From positions 146,606,948-146,670,947 of the forward strand of contig NC_056524.1 in assembly GCF_019175285.1 (NCBI RefSeq): a DNA stretch of 64,000 nucleotides. The letters run 5' to 3'. The stretch comes from Sceloporus undulatus. Its lineage: Eukaryota > Chordata > Lepidosauria > Squamata > Phrynosomatidae. The notes beneath the pieces are model-generated. The model worked only from the letters and a program-made list of their open reading frames with translations, was not told where the DNA came from and searched no databases. Below, piece by piece: positions 47,235-58,894 of the stretch (position 1 is its first letter; every line of letters starts with the position of its first letter). The position numbers and the translations under genes were made by a program.

Positions 47235-47663
47235 TTAGAAAATCTGAAAGTGTATAAATCTTCCTTCAGAGCAGGGTGTTCTTACATGGGCTGTGCCTCC
47301 CACTCTCTTTGGCAGGTAGAGCTATGCTAATAGGCTTCAGGCTTTTTTCTTTCTTTGTCTGAAAATTGCTAATTTTTTCTCCTAGCAGACATTCAGGAGA
47401 GTCATTATGTCCAATATATTTTCTGTTACTCAGTTTTCCTCTTCTGTACCTTTAGTTGCCACTGGTACAATAGACATGGGTGTTGATAATCATGTTTGTC
47501 CACACACTGCTGCAGCATTTCTGTAAAATCTTTTTCTGGGGGATAGATGCTCCAATATATCGTATATATTTGATCCCAGAGAACAGCTTCTACCACCATA
47601 CCACTGTGAACACACCCATCTTATCTGATTTCAGAAACTGACCAGGATTTGGCCTGGTTATTA

Positions 47664-49435
47664 CTTTTTTATTTAATTTTTTATAATATTTTCATAAACA
47701 AATATACCCCTACATTCTATTACATTTTAACAAATTATTTTATATACCCCTCAGAGACCTCCTTCCCCGGAGCCATTTCCATCCTTATATCCCATCCAAA
47801 ATTTCAGTTCGTCTTCTGGAGGTAATCTTCCATGTTCTTTTCTCAGTACTTTCTCAACAAATTCTTTCCAAATCCCCTCAAAGTTATTTCTTTTCCATAG
47901 TCCTTTTTTAACTTTCAGTTTACATGTCAATTTATCATTAATAGCTAATTTCCATACCTCTTTGTACCAATCCTCCACTTCTACATCTATTTTCATTTTC
48001 CAACACCTTGCTATTATTAATCTTGCTGCTGTAAGCAAACTGATTACCAAATCTTTTTTTCTTTTTTCCATTTCTCTGAGTTATATAACGATAACAAAAC
48101 TATACTCGATCTTCTATCTATTTTTATATTCATAACATTTTCTATTTCTAATAGCACTTTTTCCCCAAAATTTTGTACATATTTACATTGCCACCACATA
48201 TGCAGATATGACCCTACTTCTTGACAACCTCTCTAACAATTTTTTGAATTATTCTTATTAATATTATGTAATCTCACTGGAGTCAGGTACCATTTCCAAA
48301 TAAACTTATAATAATTTTCTTTTATCTGAACTGATAAATTTTTCAGGTGTCTTTGTTCCCAAATTGTATCCCATTCCTTATCATTTATTTTACATCCTAA
48401 TTCTTCTTCCCATAGTCCCTTTAAAGTATTTCCTTTTATTTTTCCTCCTTTATTCTCCATCAACATTTTATAAATTTTACTAGTAGTTCCTTTTATATTA
48501 TCATTTTCTTCCATTTCTCTTCCTTTCTGAACTATTTGTTCAAATTGTGTATACTTTTTCTTTTCTACATTCCTTTTCCTCCAATTTTTAATCCACTGTT
48601 CTATTTGCATATAATGAAACCATGAAATTTTTATTCCCATAAATTTTTCTTTTATATTTCCTTTTTCTATTCTTACATCTATCCAATCTTCTATTCTGTC
48701 TATTTTCCTTTCCTTTAACTCCTTATCTAACAATCCTCTCAAGTTCTTTGGGAATTTCTTTTCCATTATTATTGGTGTTATTATTGAATCTTCATTCATT
48801 AACTACTTTTTATGTCTATACCATATTTCTATTATATTATTTATAAGTGGGTTTCCAATAATTTTTATTTCTTTCCTAGTAAAGTTCTTAAAAAATATTC
48901 CATATTCTCATATCTACTTCCTCTATATCCACTTCTAACCATTCAAAATCTATCCCACTCAAAATGCCTTCTATAACATATCTCAAATGATTAGCCTCAT
49001 AATATCCTCTTATATTGGGAAGGCCTAACCCTTCCTCTCTTTGTGTTTTATACCAAAATTGTTTATTTAATCTTGTTCTTTTCCCTCCATTACAGAATAT
49101 ATTTATTAGCTGTTGCCATTTATTCAGTTCGGTTTCCGACACTTTTAATGGTATCATTCTGAATAAAAAATTAATTTTGGTAATATTTTCATTTTGATTA
49201 ATTCAATTCTTCCAAACCAGGATAACTAGATTTTTTTATATTCTGCCAATTTTTTCTCCACTTCTTTCCTTAGTACTACCAAATTCTTATCTTCCATTTC
49301 CTTTAAATCCTTTAAATTCTCTTCTTAAATAGATCAGATTTTCTTGTGCTTCATTTATTTCCATCTTATCCAATTCTTCCCTTTTTGCCCTTAATTTTAC
49401 ATATATCTGTTTAGCTCTCCACATCACCTCTGCCC
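47664..49435 (-). mobile_element. L1 LINE, ORF2 C-terminal portion
   Basis: Minus-strand stretches encode RTRLNKQFWYKTQREEGLGL and PNIRGYYEANHLRYVIEGIL, then ENYYKFIWKWYLTPVRLHNI, then KKDLVISLLTAARLIIARCW. These are L1 ORF2 C-terminal landmarks (GGLGLPNxxxYYxAxxL, KxxxRWYLTPxRL, LxxARxxIARxWK). It has several breaks and an A-rich 3' tail near 47664-47690. An inverted, longer, noisier copy is at 11110-14335. Confidence 0.9.
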
Positions 49436-49551
49436 GGCCCATTTAGGGCCAGGGAATACCAGAGCCCTGCCTGACTCACTGTTGTCACTCAGAGCTGACA
49501 ATATTGCCCTAAATGGACCAAGGGTCTGACATAGGTCCAGAATGCACTGCA
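49436..49551. other. End of contig next to L1, truncated hAT-like MITE
   Basis: Complement CTGCAGTGCATTCTGGACCT matches 11031-11050, so the contig ends at the edge of the hAT-like MITE present in the other arm. Confidence 0.65.
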
Positions 49552-49651
49552 NNNNNNNNNNNNNNNNNNNNNNNNNNNNNNNNNNNNNNNNNNNNNNNNN
49601 NNNNNNNNNNNNNNNNNNNNNNNNNNNNNNNNNNNNNNNNNNNNNNNNNNN
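49552..49651. other. Assembly gap (100 N)
   Basis: Run of 100 N. Sequence after it shows no link to HELLS. Confidence 1.
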
Positions 49652-50569
49652 AGACAGCAGCAACTGAAATAAGCTGAGGACAATAGGGGAAAGTGGGACG
49701 TTGAGAAAGAAACAGGGATATTTTAAAAGCAGTTGAAATACTGTGATGACTGAATATCAATCAGGACTGCTCTTGCTGAACTGGGACAATTGTAGGGTAT
49801 GACTGTTGAATGTGTAAAAAAAATTATTCAGAAGTGAAGTCTTTGCTTCTCTCCTTTTGCTGTTTGATATCCGTGGTTTATGGGGGTTACGATCTTTGGA
49901 GAGGCGGGAAATACAAATAAACTCTATTATTATAATTATTATTATTATTACCACAAATCACTGCAGTCTAGCCCTAAGGCCAGCTACTTTGCTTTGGCTA
50001 TGAAAAAGTCTGCTTAGAGGCCATTCAGGCTACCATTTACCCCAGATCAGGAATTGATCTTTGCACATGAAGTTCATATTGCCCCCAAATCTCTCACAAT
50101 CGAATGCGAGGCATGCACAACCATTTCGTGGCAAATGCCCCTTGGTGCGCGTCATTTGGAATTGGAGGGGAAAGCCGTCTCTTTTGAAAAAAAAAAGGGG
50201 TTCTGAGAATATGAACTTGCCCCTGATCATGATCAGGGCAAGTTCATGGGAGGAATTTAGGTTGGAGGGAGGGCAGTGGGCAGGGCATTCCCTCCCCTTC
50301 ATCGGGGCAAAGGAGGAAGGAGCTGGAGGAAGGATGGAAAAAAGGGGAATCAGGGTGACAGGAGGCAAAGGGTGACAGGAGGCACAAAAGGGGAATCGGG
50401 GTGACTGACAGGGGATGCAAAGGGCAGTCAGAGGGAGGGCAGAGGGGGGGAACTGGAGAAAGTGACAGAGGAAGAAGGAGCCAGGGGGAAGAAGGGGGCC
50501 ATGGAGGGCATTCTATAACGGAGCAGGAGGAGGAGAAGGAAGGAGCAGAATGAAGGGTCAGTTCAGAGG

Positions 50570-50880
50570 AACTCCACAGGACGGAGCAAGCCTCCCTCTC
50601 ACACCAGGCAGCTTTCCCTTTTTTATTTTTCATTTTTAAAAATTATTTTTGACAAAAAATGTGCATGTTTTTTGCAATAGGTAGATAGATATATAGAAAG
50701 AACATAAGCAGGATGAAGGTTCAATTCAGGGCAGGTCAGAGGGAGGCCACAGGACGGAGCAAGCCTCCCTCTCACACCAGGCAGCTTTCCTTTTTTTAAA
50801 ATTTATTTTTTAAAATTATTTTTGGCAATTATGCGCATGGTTTTTGCTTCAGGTAGATATATATTTAGATAGAATGTGGC
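50570..50880. repeat. Tandem duplication, ~175 bp unit, two copies
   Basis: CCACAGGACGGAGCAAGCCT, CCCTCTCACACCAGGCAGCT and TTCC..TTTTTT occur at about 50574 and 50750, each followed by AAATTATTTTTG.CAA..TGCGCATG and TAGGTAGATAGATAT-type sequence. Confidence 0.85.
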
Positions 50881-51276
50881 TAGCTGCTTGTTCAATTTCC
50901 CTTTCATTTCCTTGCTTCCAACAGCAAGGCACTTTGCAAAAGCCTTTTTTTCTATGTGAATGCTACAATGCGAATGTTACAACGTTTCTCTTTCCAATTT
51001 GGCAAATTGATACAGAATGCTTTTGCTATTGTCTCTAAGGAATTCAGGGGTAGCCTAGGGAAAGCAATGGATGCATGGCTTCCTTTTCTGGCATTTCGAG
51101 GTGATTTATTATTATTATTATTACTACTACTACTACTACTACTTCTACATGTGCATGAGGCATTCTGGGGTGGCAAGGAGGGAGGATGCAGGATGCAGAG
51201 ATGGCATTAGCTTGCATTTGGGGGTTGAAAACTGGGCCAAGGGAAGATCATAACCTGCACTGACCCAAATACCCAC

Positions 51277-51279
<3 letters not shown>

Positions 51280-51310
<31 letters not shown>
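51280..51310. repeat. (CA)n microsatellite
   Basis: Pure ACACAC tract of about 30 bases. Confidence 0.95.
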
Positions 51311-51313
<3 letters not shown>

Positions 51314-51758
51314 GAGGTTTTTAATTTGACAGCATCTGCGCAATACTGGTGCCTGGGATTTTTTTTAAAAGGAGGGGGGAAGCACACTTCCGATGGGCCA
51401 ATGAGTGCAGAGAACGTCACCTATGATGATCGTGGAACTAAATTTGATTGACAGCAACTTTAACTCAGTTTCTCCAAGAGGGTATTCAGGGTTAAAATAC
51501 CCTGATTGGTAATCAGCACTTGCTTCCAGAGGGGTTCGGGGAGGGGGAAACCGAAGCTTCCTAGTTCCTTCCAGTGCAAAAAGGTCAGTCTGAATGGGCC
51601 CTTAGAGAATCAGAGATTTAGAAGGGATCTTGGAGGTTATCAAATTCAACCTCCTCCTTTGTGTAAGAACAGTAGCACAGAATGCAGTTACAGCAGGCCC
51701 CCCCCTTTTTTTACTATCTAGCATCAAATAGCTTCTCCCCTGGGTCATTGTTCCTTAC

Positions 51759-51858
51759 TTTGCTTCTCTCTATGCCCTCCAGTTTCACAACCAAGGCTTC
51801 AGTCTTGGATATGATGTTGGCAATGGAATGCTCCAACTGCAGTACCCGCTGTAAGAGT
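51759..51858 (-). CDS. Polycystin-2-family exon, C-terminal coiled coil
   Basis: Minus strand: a pyrimidine-rich acceptor (TTCTTGCATTCTTCCACAG), 100 nt open in one frame, then GTAAGG. Reads LLQRVLQLEHSIANIISKTE, ALVVKLEGIERSK. This closely resembles the C-terminal coiled coil of PKD2 ([30 protein letters not shown]), with heptad-spaced Leu/Ile/Val that drive trimer assembly of the channel. PKD2L1 is an alternative and is on the same human chromosome arm as HELLS (10q). No flanking exon recognised, so it may be a fragment of a gene split by the gaps. No start or stop seen. Confidence 0.6.
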
Positions 51859-51859
51859 C

Positions 51860-52559
51860 TGTGGAAGAATGCAAGAAAAATCTTAGAAACACTCCTTCAA
51901 GTTATGACATTTGCAGCTGGCAAGGAAATCCCCTGGGTCAGCTTCTCTGCTTCTATATACCTTTAATGTGGGTCTGGTAAAAGCAGTAGTCTACATTAAT
52001 TAATAGTTTGGTATACACTCTCTCTATACAAGCTAGTATAGATAGAGATTATCATAGTAATTTCTAGATTTGGACTAGTAATTACTAAAACATTAAATTT
52101 TGAGTAAATTTGATCAATTTCCATTGGGCTAACACATACAGATAAGGTGATCCACATGGACAGGGCTGGCCCTACAATTACAAAGAGAGAGGTGACCCCA
52201 TCAAGTGGCAGAATAGTGTGTCTTGACAGGGGTAACTAACTGTTAGTTATTTAATTTGTTAATATTGCATTTTAATTTTAAACAAACAGTCCAACAAAGT
52301 AGACACATGAAAGCATACGCAACTGGAATCCACCTTCTGAATTTTGCTTCTGAGTTGTCAGTTCTGATATCCAGACTGCATGTGCCACATAAAGTGTTCT
52401 GTGCCAAAATCTAAGCACCATACCAAAGTATGATGGATGCTGGGGCTCCTCCGCGCTGCAAATGACGGTGGTGGCAGACCGCCTGTTTTGGGCGGTCTGT
52501 AACATGCCAACGTTATTTGGGAGATATATATCTGTATTTTGATATATCTTTGGCCCCAT
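51860..52559. other. Non-genic, one strong hairpin
   Basis: GCAGACCGCC (52474-52483) pairs with GGCGGTCTGT (52491-52500), inside 'ATGACGGTGGTG', and may belong to another hairpin-rich MITE cut by the gap at 52560. Otherwise nothing recognised. Confidence 0.45.
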
Positions 52560-52659
52560 NNNNNNNNNNNNNNNNNNNNNNNNNNNNNNNNNNNNNNNNN
52601 NNNNNNNNNNNNNNNNNNNNNNNNNNNNNNNNNNNNNNNNNNNNNNNNNNNNNNNNNNN
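52560..52659. other. Assembly gap (100 N)
   Basis: Run of 100 N. Confidence 1.
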
Positions 52660-52724
52660 GGTGTAGTATGCTGACCTTTTCTTCCAAGACTAGGGAGATT
52701 ATCATATCCAGGAATCTAAAAGAC

Positions 52725-52942
52725 GAGAATGGATGTTATTGCATTTACAACCATGTCCAGGCTGTAGGCAGCCCGTATCCACTGGAGCAGCCTGTCTTCA
52801 ACCTGGACTTCTCCAGCAGCTTTTTCAAGTATGGAAAAATCTTGTTCTTGAAAAAACAGTAGAAGAGGTCCAGGTTGCAGATGGGCTGCCTGAGCAGATA
52901 CGGGCTGCCTACACTCGTAAATGTGATAACATCTATTTTTGT
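52725..52942. mobile_element. Short MITE with long inverted arms
   Basis: GGATGTTATTGCATTTAC.. (52732-52750) pairs with ..GTAAATGTGATAACATC (52917-52932). GTAGGCAGCCCGTATC (52765-52780) pairs with GATACGGGCTGCCTAC (52897-52912), and TTCAACCTGGAC with GTCCAGGTTGCA. Almost the whole 218 bp is two facing arms. Confidence 0.75.
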
Positions 52943-53214
52943 CTTTTATATCCCATGCCTCTCCCACCAGGATTCATGGGTGCAATTATCTCCAACCATC
53001 AATTTGTACTTGATACAGCCATATTCAACGAGTTTACCTAGGAAGAAGACAAACATTGCACATACAATACAGCAGACAACTATGGATCTTCATGCCTTCA
53101 ACACTGCAGTTATTTTTCTCCCCTTTCTCTCTATAATATCTGTGTGGGATGTAACTGTACACCCCAAAACACTTGGCACTAGCTGTAAGGCTTGGTCCCT
53201 CTCCAAACCCAGTT

Positions 53215-53405
53215 CTTTCTTCACTCACGGCACCTTTAGCAAAGGCTACTGGGGAAAATATGCAGATGACCTGCTATTCTCCCAGAGCTTCACTTTCTAG
53301 ACTGTCTTCATTGCTTGTTGCCCCTCCAAATCTAGCTTCCTTTTTGTTCATGGCATTTTTAGCAAAGGCTGCTAGGGAAATTATGCAGACGAGTGACTCT
53401 TATGT
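53215..53405. repeat. Imperfect tandem duplication, ~120 bp unit
   Basis: 'GGCACCTTTAGCAAAGGCTA' at 53229 and 'GGCATTTTTAGCAAAGGCTG' at 53352, each followed by CT.GGGAAA.TATGCAGA.GA. Flanked by similar CTTTCT/CTTCCTTTTTG starts. Confidence 0.65.
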
Positions 53406-53999
53406 CTCCTTGATCTGTTAATCAGAAGTTGTTCTGGATAGTGAGCCTGATTGATCAGGCTCACAGAAACCAGGAATGGGAACTTCCATTACTTATTGTA
53501 ATAAATTTCCCAGACCTTTTGAGGAGAAAGTCACTGAATGTGACTCTATAGTTGTGATAACATCTGGGGAAGTGTCCTTTATTTCATCTAGTAGGATGCT
53601 GACAAATTGGACAAGATGTTTCAATCAGTCCATGTAAGTTTCATTCTTGCTGATAGGATCTTGTAAAGATGGAGTGACTGGGTGGATATGAGGGTAGTAA
53701 ATGCTTCATTATGTCAAGGTGAGATGCCTGCTGCTTTTAAAGTTGTTACAGTACACCATCTCTTGGAGAGGAAACCCTCTGAATCCAAAGGCATATATAA
53801 ATCACCACCCCATAACCAAAGTGCTTGTCTGTGTGATGGCTGAGCAGTTTTGGAATATTTTTTGGAAGAAACACATTATCCAGAATATGGTTTCAAGCAA
53901 TGATCTTGTACTAAAAGAGCCGTGGTTGCCCTGACTCCATACAAGAAACAGTATGTCGTTTTGCTGATCCATAGGGACCTGGATATGATTATCCTGGAA

Positions 54000-54352
54000 A
54001 AGGGGTGGTTAAGAGATATGATAACCCTGTTTAAGTATTTGAAGGAATGTCATATTGAGGATGGAGCAAGCTTGTTTTCTGCTGCCCAAGAGACTAGAAT
54101 ACAGAACAATGGATGCAAGCTACAGAAAAAGAGATTCCACCTAAACGTTAAGAGGAACTTCCTGACAGTAAGAGCTGTTCGATAGTGGAGCTCACTCCCT
54201 TGGAGAGTGGTGGAGTCTCCATCTTTGGAGGTTTTTAAACAGAGGCTGGATGGCTATCTGTCAAAGAGGATGCTTTAATTGTGAGTTCCTGCATGGCAGG
54301 AGCTTGGATTGGATGGCCCTTGGGGTCTCTTCCAGCTCTATGATTCTATGAT
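54000..54352 (+). mobile_element. CR1 LINE 3' end
   Basis: GGTTAAGAGATATGATAACC, AGAACAATGGATGCAAGCTA, CCTGCATGGCAGGAGCTTGG, ending CTATGATTCTATGATTC. Mirrored at 63425-63810. Confidence 0.85.
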
Positions 54353-54673
54353 TCCTCCTGCATTTCTTGGTAGTTTTTGATACCATTGATCATGGTATTC
54401 TAGATCACCTCTTTGGGGCTGGGAGTAGGAGGCATGGTGTCTGGGAAGGTTAACTTTAAAAGATAATACTCATAGGGGGATCTGAGTGACTTTTGGCACA
54501 AGTCCTTTCTAGCATTAAAATAAGACTTTCAAAAGCTCTATGCAATTGGGAGTGCTCTCCTCACTATCGCACCTAAAAGTGCTGTATAATGTGTGCCATA
54601 ATAAATAGGGATGGAAAAGGAGGAGGGGTGGTGGAGCAATGAACAAAGTTTTGTCTTCTCTGACCAGCCCCCA

Positions 54674-54678
<5 letters not shown>

Positions 54679-54720
<42 letters not shown>
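54679..54720. repeat. (TG)21 microsatellite
   Basis: Forty-two bases of TG. The mirrored copy at 61361-61381 has only about ten units. Confidence 0.97.
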
Positions 54721-54721
<1 letters not shown>

Positions 54722-55195
54722 AGCAGTATTTGTTATATAAAGGAAAAAAGTCTAAACATTTAACAAACCGCTGCAGCCTCTCCTGCTTGCCAGTTCTTCC
54801 TCATTCCTAACTTTTGCCAACTTGACCACACACTGATGTTGCTTGACTGCATGTGTCTCCTGTGGTTATCATCTGGGAAATATTGGAGGGAATGGGATTG
54901 GAGAAGAAAGCACCTGAACTTTCCATTGCAATTTTTCCTTTGTAGAAACAGAGTTGGAGGAGAGAGCTTCTATTGGCAGACCAAATTGAAATTCCCGTTC
55001 CTTCTTTTTCTCCTTTGGAGGTGTTTCCTCATCCATAGCCCACCCATCGACCAGCTCTCACCACACCAAATCACCATACAAGCACTATTGAACTTTTGCA
55101 TGGGAAATCATAGCACAACAGTGGCAGGAAAGAGGGTCATTAATAGAATTTTGTGATATTAAAAAGGAACACATTTTAAAAGAGTAAGAATGGGA

Positions 55196-55220
55196 NNNNN
55201 NNNNNNNNNNNNNNNNNNNN
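55196..55220. other. Assembly gap (25 N)
   Basis: Run of 25 N, placed exactly at the end of the second inverted arm. Confidence 1.
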
Positions 55221-55840
55221 TGTGCTTTCGATCTTAAAAGGCTAAAACAAGAAAATGGACTTTTCCTATCATGGAGTTTCTTCTCAAGATTTGTTCAAGG
55301 AATTTGCCATATGCCTTTCCCAGACTGAGATAATAAGATTTGCACCAAGGTCGTCCATTGGGTTTAATGCAAAGAGCAGTGTTGCCAACAACTTGAAGTA
55401 TTATCTCCTAAGTTTTAAAACAAAATCCCAGATTCCCAATATTTATAATATTATTATTCAGGTCAAAATCCACAGAAAGTAATTAAAGTCCCCAGATTCC
55501 AAGGGAAATTCCACCGAAAATTGGCAACACTCCAAGAGAGGAATCGAACCCATCATAGAGCCCAAAGCAACTGCTAATCCAAACCAGGATAGACTATTTA
55601 TATCATTGAACATTGATAAAAGTCTTCTCAAACACAATCAGCAACTATTCAACAAGGAGTACTAACTGAATTTTGGTCCTGTTCTCTCCACTTTTTTATT
55701 ACTAGTCTGTATTTGGGAAGGGACATGATTGTACAATTAATAATCCACACACACAAGGTTGTTGTTGTGTTATAGTAATTCAAGATTTACTTCAGAATGA
55801 ACAACACCGCCATTTCTTATTCTCAGCTACACAATCAATG
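55221..55840. other. Non-genic, nothing recognised
   Basis: No repeat family, exon or RNA gene that I can support. Confidence 0.5.
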
Positions 55841-55842
55841 GC

Positions 55843-56195
55843 CCGTTACAAACGGCACCCTAGAACGGACTCAGTCCTGCAGGTTTAAAAGGGCGTCTCT
55901 TCCAGACCCCCTAACCTACATGACTGAGTCCGTAACAAATGCAGCGGCCAGTCCACATGGCTGCCGCCATTTTGATGTAACGGACACTCTGAGTCCGCAC
56001 GTCCGCGGCGGAATGACGCCGCGAGTGGCATAATAGAACCTCGTGGCGTCTCTTCCGGGCTGCAAGAAGAGCACATTTTTGCGCTCCTACTATTGCTGCT
56101 CCGGGAACCGTGCCGTTTGTTCTGCGGTTCTCGACGCAGCAAACGTTGGCGGCACAGAACCTTGCAATTTATTGGGGTCCTGTAACGCGCAATAA
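55843..56195 (-). mobile_element. Hairpin-array MITE, copy C
   Basis: Same order of hairpins as copy A read in reverse. The first stem is ACGGACTCAGTC/GACTGAGTCCGT with AGGTT/AACCT at its tip. The second is AATGCAGCGGCCA/TGGCTGCCGCCATT. A third, weaker one is at CGGACACTCTGAGTCCG. The fourth is GACGCCGCGAG/CTCGTGGCGTC. Then come GAGCACA/TGCGCTC and TTGCTGCTCCGGGAACCG/CGGTTCTCGACGCAGCAA. Outer ends are GGCCCGTTACAAACGGCACC and ..GGTCCTGTAACGCGC. Confidence 0.6.
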
Positions 56196-56286
56196 TATTC
56201 AACAAAGAGAGACTGTTCCAATTGGTTACCCACCTCTAGGGTTGGCATATAACTGTGATTAAAGTGAATTGCAGGATTCTTCCTAG

Positions 56287-56555
56287 TACAGGGCTCCCCC
56301 GTTAAGAAATTAATTGTTCACGCGCGCCATTCGTAAACCGAAAAGCATTCTCAAGCCGAAGCCCATAGCGCTAATAGCGAAAGCCGCGATTGAGTGCGAA
56401 AAAGCGCCAAAAAAAAAAAAAAAAAGCAACAAAAAATTTTTTCGTAACCCGAAATAACCTTCGTAACCCGGAACAAAGTTTGTTTTAATGGATTTTTTCG
56501 TAACCCGAAATTTCTAACGCGCGCATTTACGATCCCGGGTTTTCCAGTGTACTAG
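56287..56555. mobile_element. Mariner/Tigger-like MITE with CGTAACCCGAA repeats
   Basis: Left end TACAGGGCTCCCCCGTTAAG. On the complement the right end is TACACTGGAAAACCCGGGAT, next to TA. The interior repeats TTCGTAACCCGAAA and CATTCGTAAACCG, with an A17 run. A second copy is at 58060-58300. Confidence 0.6.
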
Positions 56556-56747
56556 TTAGGAAACCATTAGCTGGCCCATAAGATAACTTCATTTGTTTAA
56601 AAATGTCTCTAGCCAATGTGGAAGCAAGATAGGCTGCAAAAAGTCTTGAGAAAATAGACTTGTTATGCTTAATCACAGCAGATGCCTAAGTAAATTTTGA
56701 AATTTTGGAGTAGGAAACCTAGGCGTTTACACACTGAAGGTGTTTGG

Positions 56748-57640
56748 GGATTTTTGGAGCTCAGATCTGGGGTCCCACGATGCGAATTCACGTCATAATG
56801 TGAATGTGTTATCGATGAGATTCCTTTCTAGGGGCACGCTTCTGTGGCGACTTCCTCAGTGAATCCAAAGTGACTCCTCATTTTGGTGAAATCAGAAAAA
56901 AGTGAATCCCACAGAATTCGCTTTCACGCTCCTTCAATTTCACTTCGAATTGGATACTGGTGTGGAAGATCACTCTGATGTCAACCGCCCCTTGGCCCCT
57001 TGCGTCCTGCTCCTTAATCCCCCTCCTCCTCCTTCATGCACTTGTCTATCTGTCACCTATCCCATCATCCCCATACTCCTTTCAGTCAATCCTGGCTCCT
57101 GACCCCTATACGATCCCATCTCCCCTATCTGTTCTTCACCTGATCCTGGCACCAGTGACCCCCTGTGACCTATCCCCATCACCCCTGCTGCCCTGCACCT
57201 CTCCCCATCTCGCCACCTCTGCCAACCTAACACCTATCCCATCTCTCTTGCTCTGCTCCGGCATCCCATCTCTCCCCCCTCTGCTACCCGGCCACCTATC
57301 CCATCTCCCTACTGCTCCTCATCTGATGAAGGATGAACAGCTAAGGAGGGGCAGGGAAGGATGACAGCATCCAGAACCCCACCATCAAAGTATGCTCCGT
57401 GTGGTGAACAATGTGCTCTCACCCTGCTTTGCTCGAATCTGCAATCACGTGACTGCTTGAATCAAACTGACTCCGTTCCTGCTCAATTCGAAAAGAGGCA
57501 ATGGAAAGGCAACCAGGTTCTGGTAAAACATCAAGTTTTTAGCTAATTCACATTGCTAGACAGGAGTGACTCCAGATCTGGTGTGAAAAAACATCACTTC
57601 GCATTGCAGAACAGGAGTGATTGTGGATCTGAGCTGCAAA
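56748..57640. mobile_element. GAGCTCAGATCTGGGG element, expanded copy
   Basis: Left end TTTTTGGAGCTCAGATCTGG. The right side carries two successive right-end-like sequences (GGAGTGACTCCAGATCTGG and GGAGTGATTGTGGATCTGAG, 57560-57625). The middle has more copies of the C-rich 'CCTATCCCATC..CTCC' unit than 32690-33432. CACAGAATTCGCTTTCA is shared by both. No transposase. Confidence 0.6.
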
Positions 57641-57654
57641 CCCCCCAGGTTGTA

Positions 57655-57920
57655 AGGGCCGTTGTTATACCCCACTCTGTGGAAATACTCTCAGAGCAGC
57701 TTACAAAATTGTTAGCCAGTTCATGCCCTTAGGCTACATTCAAAAGAAGACATGACACAAAGCAAAAGGGAATTTCAATGGAAAGGGTCAAGTTACAATT
57801 GTTCTTCTCCCCTTGAGCCCCTGGCCATGGCAGATGAATGAGGGAGGGCCCCCTCGGTCTGTTTCTCTGAACAGATGGTAGTGGAGGCAAAGTCGAAAAA
57901 AAATTAATAGGAATCATTTC
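57655..57920 (-). mobile_element. L2-like LINE 3' end
   Basis: Complement of TATACCCCACTCTGTGGAAA, GCAGCTTACAAAATTGTTAG and AAAGAAGACATGACACAAAG, the same layout as 3203-3570 (ACATGACACAAAAGGAGAAG). Tail lost. Confidence 0.5.
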
Positions 57921-58059
57921 TTAATACTATGGGCCAAACTCCAATTCTAGAACATGGCCTAGAATGCCACTTATCAGGAAACTATATATGGATAGGTTCA
58001 AGGAGGTGCATCTATAAAATTTTTGTGGCTTCTTGCACCAACACCACTCTAGCTCATTA

Positions 58060-58300
58060 ACGTGTACCCGGGTTACAATTAGTCGTTCCGGGTGCCGTTC
58101 TCAACCCGAAAGATTTCGCAACCCGAAAAAAGCTTTCCCGCAGTGCGAAAGCCGCGGCTTTTAATTTCTCCAAAGCCCGAAACACACCGAAAAATTTCGT
58201 CCCGAAAATCTTTCGTTACCCGAACAGTTTTTCAAGCTAACTTTTTCGGACCCCGAAATTCGTAACGCGATCATTCGTATCCCGGGGTAGCCACTGTAAC
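58060..58300. mobile_element. Mariner/Tigger-like MITE with CGTAACCCGAA repeats
   Basis: On the complement it begins TTACAGTGGCTACCCCGGGA, then ACGAATGATCGCGTTACGAA. The other end is GTACCCGGGTTACAATTAGT. Same family and orientation as 56287-56555. Confidence 0.6.
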
Positions 58301-58894
58301 TGGAGATGTGTTCAATGATGTCCAAATACAGCGTTGCCCAGATTCTTTGAGAAGGTGTTCCTGTGGAATTTGTGATTTTACATCTCTCCCATGCTGCTCT
58401 TATTTAACAGGATGAATTAAGAGGGTGGGCTAGTTGGAAAGCTGATATTGTGGATTCTTTCCGGTATATAGATGTTTGGCTTAGATAGGTTAGTATAAAA
58501 ATACTCCCTGTGGAAATGCGTGTGGTTGGGGCTTCTCCCCTCTAGTGTTGTTCAGTGGGTAAATTAATGCATAGGGGCTGTCTGGAAAGTTGCTGTTTGC
58601 AAGCTATTTTCAGAATACCAAATATTCTGTCCAGAATGGATGAGGAGGAGAAGAGGGGAGATTAGGATGTTATAATGTAACACTACATGTTTCCTGTCTA
58701 GCTTTAGTCTTCACAGAGCTCTGAAAGATAGATTTGATGGACTCGTCGGTTCGGGTCCTGGTACATTTTCATGCCCCAGGGTTTTGACTTGCTTGCTAAT
58801 TTCGGTCTCACTTCCAACATTATTTGTTAATTCCTCGAGTGTTCCTTTGGTTCCAAGACTGAAACAAAGTTGTACGAAATAAATAAAAAGACTC

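Larger units (their letters stand above)
49652..51758. other. Non-genic stretch with simple repeats
   Basis: Holds (ATT)n at 49921-49950, a purine-rich block at 50230-50560, a two-copy tandem duplication (50570-50880), (ATT/ACT)n at 51104-51147 and (CA)n at 51280-51310. At 51605-51660 'AGAATCAGAGATTTAGAAGG' resembles an old CR1 tail. No exon seen. Confidence 0.55.
53783..55195. repeat. Left arm of second inverted repeat
   Basis: Reverse complement of 60885-61625 plus 63360-64000. The match begins in ATCCAAAGGCATATATAAAT and ends with the last base before the gap at 55196. About 1.7 kb of the right arm (61625-63350) is absent here. Identity looks high, with scattered single changes. Confidence 0.85.
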
